DNA of 11,610 bases from positions 1-11,610 of the forward strand of contig DCGL01000163.1 in assembly GCA_002314565.1 (NCBI GenBank), in the 5' to 3' direction. How positions within the stretch are numbered: position 1 is the stretch's first letter; every line of letters starts with the position of its first letter. Origin of the DNA: Clostridiales bacterium UBA1779 (GTDB lineage: Bacteria > Bacillota > Clostridia > Oscillospirales > CAG-272). Shown in pieces: positions 6,039 to 11,610 of the stretch. The translations under genes were made by a program, and so were the position numbers. The notes beneath the pieces are model-generated. The model was not told the DNA's origin. It was given only the letters and a program-made list of their open reading frames with translations, and searched no databases.

Positions 6039-7244
6039 ATGGAAAAGATCAAAATGGGTGTCTTCGGTGCCTGGAGAGGTCAGCACTATGCCAAGCTTTT
6101 TGTCAAACAGCCTGAAATCGAACTGCTGGCAGTCTGCGACAAGAGAAGAAAGAAGCTTGATGAAATCAAGTCGTTTTCAGACTGTGCATTGTTTGAAGAC
6201 TTTGACAGCTTTCTTGAATACGGCAAAGCAAACGGAATGACGGCCGTGTTCCTTGCAAATTACTTCTACCAGCATGCTCCTTATGCCATAAAGTGTATGG
6301 AAGCAGGTATGGACGTAATCAGCGAATGCACTGCTGCCGGAACTCTTCGCGAGTGTGTTGAGCTTTGTGAAGCGGTTGAACGCACGGGACGTAAGTATAT
6401 GCTTGCCGAAAACTACCAGTATGCTCCTTCCAATCTGAAAATGAATCAGATTGTAAAAAGCGGAGCACTCGGAACCTGCATGTATGCAGAAGGAGAATAC
6501 AACCATTCGGGCTCACGCAAGGAATGCCTTGATCTTGCTCCGACCGGACAGTATCACTGGAGACTGTGGATGCCGAGAACCTACTACTGCACCCATGCCC
6601 TCGGTCCGATAATGTTTGCAACCGATTCCGAGCCCCTTTACGTTTCGGCAAGAACTGCAAAATCCGACCTTTGCTTCAATACCATGGGGGATTGCAGACA
6701 GAATTATGACGGAACCGCGATTCTTTTCTGCGAGATGAGCAACGGTATGATTGCCAGATTTACCGGATGCACGGCAATGGCAAGCGATTATACACGTTAC
6801 CGCATCGTAGGTGACGTGGCAAGCGTTGAGGTCGGTGAAAATATCGGAAGTGAGAGAGCAAGACTGTTCTGGCTGTCCCATACGAAGCCTGAAGATGAAG
6901 AAAACAAGATAAAAATCGTGCCCGCTCCTCTCAGCGAATACGGAGAGGACGGAGAGAAGGCGAAGGATGCAGGTCATGCCGGCGGAGATTACTGGGTGAC
7001 AAGACACATAGTCGATTATCTTCTCAATGACGCAGATCCCTTCTTTGACGTATACAGAAGTGTTGCGATGTCCGCTGCGGCAATTCTCGGCTGGAGAAGC
7101 TGCCTGAATCACGGCGAAAACTTCAGAATTCCGAATTTCCGGGATCCTGCAGACCGCGAAAGCGTCAGAAACGATGAACTTACCCCGTTCCCTGATGAAA
7201 ACGGAAACGGAGTCACATTACCGATCTCTTTACCCAGAGAATAA
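6039..7244 (+). CDS. Gfo/Idh/MocA family NAD(P)-dependent oxidoreductase, GH109-like
   Basis: The product has 401 residues. An N-terminal Rossmann fold opens with G7-V-F-G10-A-W-R-G14, a variant of the glycine-rich loop, and Asp34 at the end of strand two suggests NAD rather than NADP. The usual EKP motif is here E96-C97-T98, so the common catalytic Lys is absent. The following text, AAGTLRECVELCEAVERTGR and then MLAENYQYAP, and the block T185-H-A-L-G-P190 resemble the branch containing GH109 NAD-dependent glycosidases. The C-terminal part is the alpha/beta substrate domain. There is no signal peptide, so it is cytoplasmic. Family members oxidise sugars, inositols or glycosides; the precise substrate is unknown. 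It is first of a probable three-gene operon and divergent from an araC-type gene. No strong ribosome site directly precedes the ATG; ACGG at 6027-6030 is the only close one. Confidence 0.88.
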   Translation: MEKIKMGVFGAWRGQHYAKLFVKQPEIELLAVCDKRRKKLDEIKSFSDCALFEDFDSFLEYGKANGMTAVFLANYFYQHAPYAIKCMEAGMDVISECTAAGTLRECVELCEAVERTGRKYMLAENYQYAPSNLKMNQIVKSGALGTCMYAEGEYNHSGSRKECLDLAPTGQYHWRLWMPRTYYCTHALGPIMFATDSEPLYVSARTAKSDLCFNTMGDCRQNYDGTAILFCEMSNGMIARFTGCTAMASDYTRYRIVGDVASVEVGENIGSERARLFWLSHTKPEDEENKIKIVPAPLSEYGEDGEKAKDAGHAGGDYWVTRHIVDYLLNDADPFFDVYRSVAMSAAAILGWRSCLNHGENFRIPNFRDPADRESVRNDELTPFPDENGNGVTLPISLPRE

Positions 7245-7281
7245 ATATTATTTTGACCCGAAAACCGAAAGGAGAAAAACC

Positions 7282-8382
7282 ATGAAACGTTTCACAGCAA
7301 GAATTCTCGCAGTCGCAATCATTGCGATTCTGTGCACATCAATGATCCCGGTCTGTTCACAGGCAATTACTCTTCCCAAGGCATTCTTCGACCTCGAATT
7401 CGATAAAAACGGTGTTCCGTATGATGCTGCCGGGAACTATTCAGTTACGGTTTGCGGTGGCTCTGTTAAGGACACAGACGTCAAAATCGGCGACAAATCC
7501 TACACGGTAACCGGCTACTATGCAGACAAGGCCGCCGAGTATCTTGAGCTCGGACTGACAAACACAACGCTTATCCCTTCAGTTGAGGCCTGGGGCAAGC
7601 TTATCAACAGCGGCTTTACTATGGAAGTCTATATGCAGATTGACAAAGACGTCACAGTCGAAGTTCCGTTGTTCGCAAGCTGCTATTCGGGCGGAGTTGC
7701 ACTTTATGACTTCAAGGGAACACACGCATTCTTCCATATCGGAAGCAACGGCGGTACAGACGCCGGAGCAACAAAGGGAAATTCAAATTATGCCTGGGCA
7801 GGCAGCGGAAGCGCTGATGAGAGCAAGTTCAATTACGGCGAAATGGTTCATCTCGTCGGAGTATACGATCAGAAGACCAATATGATCCGTCTCTTTATCA
7901 ACGGTAAGCTCGCACAGGAAGGCAGCTACGGAACCGCCGATTTCAAAATCGGAAAAGCCTATTATGACGTTCTCGGTATCGGTCTGAATCCCTCATACCC
8001 CGCAGAAGAAATCGGTTCAAAGAGCCCTTATACCGTTCTTGAAGCAAAGCTTTACAACACAGCTCTTACAGACACTGAAATTGCCGGAGCTTATGAAGAC
8101 CTTACAAATAAGGTAACCAGCGGACAAGCAAAAATCAAAGTCGAAGAAACCACAGTTGAAGTAACGACAGTTGAAGTTACCACTGCTGCCGAAACGGCTC
8201 CCGTAACCGAGGCGCCGGTTGAAACCGAGGCTACTGACGTTGCAACAGAGGCTCCCGCTACACAGGCTCCCGAAACAAAGGCTGCAGAAAAGAAGAGCGG
8301 ATGCGGCTCTGCCGTCGGCTCTGCAATACTCGCAATGATTCTTCCCGCTCTTGTGTTCGTCAAGAGAAAAAAGCAGGACTGA
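7282..8382 (+). CDS. Secreted LamG-fold (ConA-like lectin) surface protein with C-terminal membrane anchor
   Basis: The product has 366 residues. It starts with a Sec signal peptide of about 29 residues ending near CSQA. Residues about 36-275 form one concanavalin A-like/LamG domain. The strands FTMEVYMQID (about 112-121), HLVGVYDQKTNMIRLFINGK (190-209) and LEAKLYNTALTDTEIAGAY (253-271) are the typical laminin_G_3 pattern. A Thr/Glu/Ala/Pro-rich stalk follows (about 284-336) with a 15-bp tandem repeat at DNA level (8152-8181, TTVEV twice). The C-terminus is KKSGCGS (Cys341), a hydrophobic helix and the tail KRKKQD. AAAGGAG (7268-7274) lies 7 nt before ATG 7282; a longer in-frame reading would overlap the preceding gene. 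The gap to that gene is 37 nt, which supports an operon. A glycan-binding role is inferred. Confidence 0.85.
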   Translation: MKRFTARILAVAIIAILCTSMIPVCSQAITLPKAFFDLEFDKNGVPYDAAGNYSVTVCGGSVKDTDVKIGDKSYTVTGYYADKAAEYLELGLTNTTLIPSVEAWGKLINSGFTMEVYMQIDKDVTVEVPLFASCYSGGVALYDFKGTHAFFHIGSNGGTDAGATKGNSNYAWAGSGSADESKFNYGEMVHLVGVYDQKTNMIRLFINGKLAQEGSYGTADFKIGKAYYDVLGIGLNPSYPAEEIGSKSPYTVLEAKLYNTALTDTEIAGAYEDLTNKVTSGQAKIKVEETTVEVTTVEVTTAAETAPVTEAPVETEATDVATEAPATQAPETKAAEKKSGCGSAVGSAILAMILPALVFVKRKKQD

Positions 8383-8480
8383 AAAGCAAATAATCAGAAC
8401 AACTTCTAATTTTGTGAAAGGAAAACTGTATTTTTGATACTCCTTCATCGGAAAGTCAACTATACATATACTATATAAAA

Positions 8481-9974
8481 ATGAAGAAGACTGTCAGACT
8501 TTCAGCTCTGCTTCTTGCGCTCGGCCTGCTGTGTCCGATGCTGTTTTCCTGCGGAAACACAGAGGCACCGGCAAACACAGATACCCCCGTATCTTCGGCT
8601 GTTTCTCTTGATGAATCTACTGAGCCCGTTGAGACCGCTCCGCAGTTTCCGGCGGCGGATTATCAGGGGGATGATTTTGTAATCTACGCAAGAAAAGCCA
8701 CGAACTATTATTACCGTCACATTATTTCCGACAATGTAAACGGCGATGTGGTCAACGATGCCGTATATTCAAGAAATCAGGACCTCAAGGACAAGTACAA
8801 TATAAATATAAAAGTTCTTGAAAAGACATCTCCGTATTCAACGCTGCTTCAGGATATCAACGCAGGCGATTTGCCATACGATATAGTTCTCGACCAGAGA
8901 AATACGCTCGGAAGCGTTGTGACAAACGGAGTACTGTACAATCTGAATTATCTTGATATTGATTACTCCAGACCATGGTGGGATGAAAACTGCGCCGAAG
9001 GGTATGCCATCGGCGACAAACTGTATTTCTTTGTCAATGACGTAACGACGGTTAACCTCGATTATGCCAGATTCCTGTTCTGGAGCAAGCAGCTTATTGA
9101 AGATTATAAGCTGAAGAGCCCTTATGAGTATATCGACGAAAACAAGTGGACTCTTGAAAACTTTGTCACTCTGGTTCAGAGCATATCCGATCTGCGTACG
9201 GACGGGACGCTCGGCACATACGGAATTATCATTGAGACAGGCGAATCCAACGGCAACAATATGCATTTCTTCACCGGATGCGGGCTCAAGTTTACTGATA
9301 TTGATGCTGAAGGAAAGCTTGTATGTACCCTTGAAAATGATATTGAGAAGGTTCAGAAAATCACTGATATTCTCAAGAGCGCGCTGGTCAGCGGGACATA
9401 CGGTCTGACGTATGACGAGAACAGCAAGGCAGCTTCTGCATCAGGTTATATGGGATATCCGGACAAATGGACGCTCGGAAGAGGAATGTTCAGCAACGGA
9501 CATTATCTGTTCGTACAGGGAGGAATCAACCTCTGCGACGAGCTGAAGGAAATGCCGACCGACTATGGCGTGGCTCCGAATCCGAAGTACAACGAAGACC
9601 AGACCGATTATTATCATAAGATTGACAAATTTTCACTGATCAGGGCGGTTCCGAACTCGGATTCCGTCGATACCGACAGAATTGCCGTCATAATGGACTT
9701 TTGGGCTTATGATTCATCGGAAAAGCTTATTCCGGCATATTATGAAACGACGATTAAGGCCAAGAGAGTATCGGATCCCAAGGCTCAGCAGCTGCTGGAT
9801 ATCATACGTCACTCGGTTTTGTACGAGCTTTCCGATCTGTTCTGCACTGAGATTAATGCCTGTGTAAACTCCATCTACAATACCGGGGCCGCTGCATCGA
9901 TGCTCAGAGCAAACAAAAACGTAATAAACAACAGACTGAAAACATTCAATCAGTCTCTTGAAGAGCTTGATTAA
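8481..9974 (+). CDS. Extracellular solute-binding lipoprotein (ABC transporter SBP family 1-like)
   Basis: The product has 497 residues. The lipoprotein signal ends in L21-F-S-C24, followed by an Asn/Thr/Pro-rich tether. The mature part has the family layout: YQGDDFVIYAR as first strand, LKDKYNINIKVLE, then DINAGDLPYDIVLDQRNTLG. Further on come WWDENCAEGYAIGDKLYFFVNDVT, ENKWTLENFVTLVQ and MPTDYGVAPNPKYNE. This matches large sugar-binding SBPs of gut Clostridia. It should capture a carbohydrate outside the membrane, but no ABC permease or ATPase gene is in the window. ATG 8481 starts the signal peptide, yet no Shine-Dalgarno sequence lies close to it; the nearest, AAAGGA, is about 58 nt upstream. 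It lies 98 nt after the LamG gene with no terminator between. Confidence 0.88.
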   Translation: MKKTVRLSALLLALGLLCPMLFSCGNTEAPANTDTPVSSAVSLDESTEPVETAPQFPAADYQGDDFVIYARKATNYYYRHIISDNVNGDVVNDAVYSRNQDLKDKYNINIKVLEKTSPYSTLLQDINAGDLPYDIVLDQRNTLGSVVTNGVLYNLNYLDIDYSRPWWDENCAEGYAIGDKLYFFVNDVTTVNLDYARFLFWSKQLIEDYKLKSPYEYIDENKWTLENFVTLVQSISDLRTDGTLGTYGIIIETGESNGNNMHFFTGCGLKFTDIDAEGKLVCTLENDIEKVQKITDILKSALVSGTYGLTYDENSKAASASGYMGYPDKWTLGRGMFSNGHYLFVQGGINLCDELKEMPTDYGVAPNPKYNEDQTDYYHKIDKFSLIRAVPNSDSVDTDRIAVIMDFWAYDSSEKLIPAYYETTIKAKRVSDPKAQQLLDIIRHSVLYELSDLFCTEINACVNSIYNTGAAASMLRANKNVINNRLKTFNQSLEELD

Positions 9975-9981
9975 AGCAAAC

Positions 9982-10012
9982 GAACTCCCCGTCGGCATCC
10001 GGCGGGGAGTTC
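9982..10012 (+). terminator. GC-rich terminator hairpin ending the sugar operon
   Basis: A 14-bp stem (9982-9995 with 9999-10012, including one G-U pair) has a CAT loop. It lies 7 nt after the stop of the solute-binding protein gene. The following TGTTATTA is only a poor T-tract, so termination may be partial. Confidence 0.75.
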
Positions 10013-10023
10013 TGTTATTAATG

Positions 10024-10052
10024 TTGATATATTTCTTCCGATATGCTATAAT
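10024..10052 (+). promoter_or_regulatory. Extended -10 promoter of the last lipoprotein gene
   Basis: TTGATA (10024-10029), a 17-bp spacer and TATAAT (10047-10052) preceded by TG at 10044-10045 form a strong extended -10 promoter. The predicted leader is about 20 nt and contains AAGGGGGGAC (10066-10075) as ribosome site. Confidence 0.88.
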
Positions 10053-10079
10053 TTATGCACAAAGCAAGGGGGGACTGCA

Positions 10080-11582
10080 ATGAAAATTAAAGCCCAAAGA
10101 GTGCTAATCCTCGGACTTAGCTTAATTGAATTGCTGACGCTGGCGGCGTGCGCGTCGCAGTCGGGAACAGCGAATGAGACGCAGGTTGATAATACGCAGG
10201 CAATAACCGTGACCGCCGAAACCGGACAGGAGCTAAATACTCTTGATTTCTTCGGACCCGGTTCGGATTACATTATGGTTCGCGACGAAGAGGCCGGGCA
10301 GGCGGAGCTCAATGCCTTTCTCATTTTTAAAAAGGCAGTCAAAGAGAAGAACCAAAAGATAAGTATGACCACCGACTGGCTTGCCGAGGGTAAAGCTCCT
10401 TCTGAATTTGAACTGCTCTTCGGAAACACCAACAGACCGGAAACGGCAGAGGCACTGTCGAAAATTGAGGGCTCCGGCTATATAATCTGCGTGATTAACA
10501 AAAAACTTGTGATTGCTGCCACGACAGATAAGGCGCTCTCAAATGCAGCGAACTATTTTGTTGAAAATTGTTTGGGGGATGATATGGAATTTACCGAAAA
10601 TTTTGCCGTCAACGGTGTTGAAACCACTGTGATTACGCGGGTGACAATCAACGGGACTGAACTTAAAGATTTCACGATTGTGCTTGACAGCTTGAAAATC
10701 TGGGAGCTCCCCGACTACACGCTGAAAACGTTTTTCACGAAATATTGCGGCGTCAGACTGAACTCGAAGGCCTCCTCAGCCGTGGGTGACGGGCACAAAA
10801 TCATAATCGGAGGGAAAAAAGCGGACGGAAGCACTCCGTCAAGATTCGAAACCGAGATTTACTTCAAGGACGGAGACCTGCATCTCTGCTGCCTGACCCC
10901 GACAATGGCTCAGAAGGTCATCTACACGCTCATAGATCAGTATCTTGATAAGTCGGGGACTGTTGAAGTCGTTCTGGAAGAAGGAGTGCCACAGTTCAAC
11001 TCCACCGAGGCAGATAACTGGGATGATGCAGATCCCGCTGATTTCCTCTCGATTCAGGACAGAATCTGCCGCAGCTGCTACAAGCTTCAGGCGATTCTCG
11101 AATATGATAAGACTCAGGGAATCTACTTCACATACGCGAATTCCGGTTACAAGAGCACCGTCGCCGAAGCACGCAGGACGGGAATCCGTTCAACGAACTG
11201 CGTAATACTCGGCAACTGGGCTATGAAGGACGCAGGCTTCTACACAAGCGGAAGTTACAACCATAAGTACGACGGTACATTCGGATACGTTTTTTCGACC
11301 GGCTGCGCAGATTTTTTCAACAAATACTTTGACGTTATCGACGTAAGGGAGCGCAATACAAATATGCCGGCCCTTATCGCATCAGGCGAAATTCTGCCCG
11401 GCGATATTATCGGCTTCAAGGACCACAATCAGACAGCCCTGCCTCTCGGCTACGCCATGGACGGGGGTCACGGCTTCTGCCTTGAGTCCGGTCAGGGAGC
11501 CCGCTTTGATAACTTCATAGGGCCGAATCCCTGCAAAAAAACAATAGTCGGATTTATTATCAGAGCAAAAGACGCGGAATAA
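10080..11582 (+). CDS. Lipoprotein with two GH67-N-like domains and a C-terminal papain-like (NlpC/P60-type) module
   Basis: The product has 500 residues. The signal peptide ends in the lipobox L21-A-A-C24. Residues about 45-180 carry the pattern LLFGNTNRPETAEAL (G115-N-T-N-R) and GYIICVINKKLVIAATTDKA, like alpha-glucuronidase N-terminal (GH67-N/chitobiase-like) domains. A diverged second copy spans about 185-310 with IIIGGKKADGS (G244). The C-terminal part from about 328 contains STNCVILGNWAMKDAGFY with Cys374 at a helix start, then ILPGDIIGFKDH, then MDGGHGFCLES with His464. This Cys, PGDxI and His order is that of papain-fold cell-wall amidases/endopeptidases. The catalytic assignment is inference. 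ATG 10080 follows AAGGGGGG by about 6 nt. The gene has its own promoter and is followed by a repeat end at 11597. Confidence 0.78.
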   Translation: MKIKAQRVLILGLSLIELLTLAACASQSGTANETQVDNTQAITVTAETGQELNTLDFFGPGSDYIMVRDEEAGQAELNAFLIFKKAVKEKNQKISMTTDWLAEGKAPSEFELLFGNTNRPETAEALSKIEGSGYIICVINKKLVIAATTDKALSNAANYFVENCLGDDMEFTENFAVNGVETTVITRVTINGTELKDFTIVLDSLKIWELPDYTLKTFFTKYCGVRLNSKASSAVGDGHKIIIGGKKADGSTPSRFETEIYFKDGDLHLCCLTPTMAQKVIYTLIDQYLDKSGTVEVVLEEGVPQFNSTEADNWDDADPADFLSIQDRICRSCYKLQAILEYDKTQGIYFTYANSGYKSTVAEARRTGIRSTNCVILGNWAMKDAGFYTSGSYNHKYDGTFGYVFSTGCADFFNKYFDVIDVRERNTNMPALIASGEILPGDIIGFKDHNQTALPLGYAMDGGHGFCLESGQGARFDNFIGPNPCKKTIVGFIIRAKDAE

Positions 11583-11596
11583 TCGAACCGAGGGCG

Positions 11597-11610
11597 TGTA
11601 GCCGGGGGAC
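11597..11610. repeat. Left end of another GGGGAC-family repeat, cut by the window edge
   Basis: TGTAGCCGGGGGAC matches the left end of the palindromic element at 2785-2798 in 13 of 14 positions. It also begins shortly (15 nt) after a plus-strand stop codon. The rest of the element lies outside the window. Confidence 0.55.

Noticed and set aside
7174..7281. Earlier start for the LamG protein overlapping the oxidoreductase gene
   Set aside because: It would hide the signal peptide; ATG 7282 has AAAGGAG 7 nt upstream.
8091..8363. 90-aa minus-strand frame rich in Ser, Val and Thr
   Set aside because: It is the antisense of the repetitive Thr/Glu/Ala stalk and has no independent support.

Overview
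The window looks like a chromosomal piece of an uncultured gut or rumen Clostridia, probably Oscillospirales-like. The grounds are low-to-medium GC, Gram-positive -35/-10 promoters, AGGAG-type ribosome sites, many lipoproteins and C-terminally anchored surface proteins, a GLUG-like solenoid protein, and an orphan solute-binding lipoprotein of a kind common in that group. The taxonomic call is inference; no rRNA or tRNA gene is present.

Left part (1-3750): a secreted cysteine-ladder solenoid protein with a PPTTGD-type anchor (183-1439) has its own promoter and a strong terminator. It is followed by a cytoplasmic class C beta-lactamase-fold serine hydrolase (1675-2784) with a consensus promoter. 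The short gap after that gene is filled by a 26-bp perfect palindrome of a repeat family. Next come a small acidic lipoprotein of unknown function (2884-3507), a possible terminator, and a short ORF that looks like the remnant of an XRE helix-turn-helix regulator (3573-3731).

Middle part (3755-5701): azlC and azlD overlap by 8 nt and encode the two subunits of a branched-chain amino acid exporter. They share a hairpin terminator region with a convergent AraC-family regulator gene on the minus strand.

Right part (5702-11582): a 337-nt divergent intergenic region separates the araC-type gene from a Gfo/Idh/MocA-family gene. It holds back-to-back candidate promoters around a small dyad and an unusually structured leader: four hairpin elements, including a fully Watson-Crick three-way junction. 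Downstream, the Gfo/Idh/MocA enzyme, a LamG-fold surface protein and an extracellular solute-binding lipoprotein lie in the same direction with no terminator between them, ending at a 14-bp hairpin. This reads as an AraC-controlled glycan or sugar-derivative locus. Finally, a separate extended -10 promoter drives a 500-aa lipoprotein with two GH67-N-like domains and a C-terminal papain-like (NlpC/P60-type) Cys/His module.

Three copies of one GGGAC/GTCCC repeat family lie just downstream of plus-strand genes (1513-1542, 2785-2842, and 11597 to the window end, cut off). The items most worth a second look are this repeat family, the structured leader at about 5810-6026, and the uncharacterised sugar locus with its lectin-like anchored protein.
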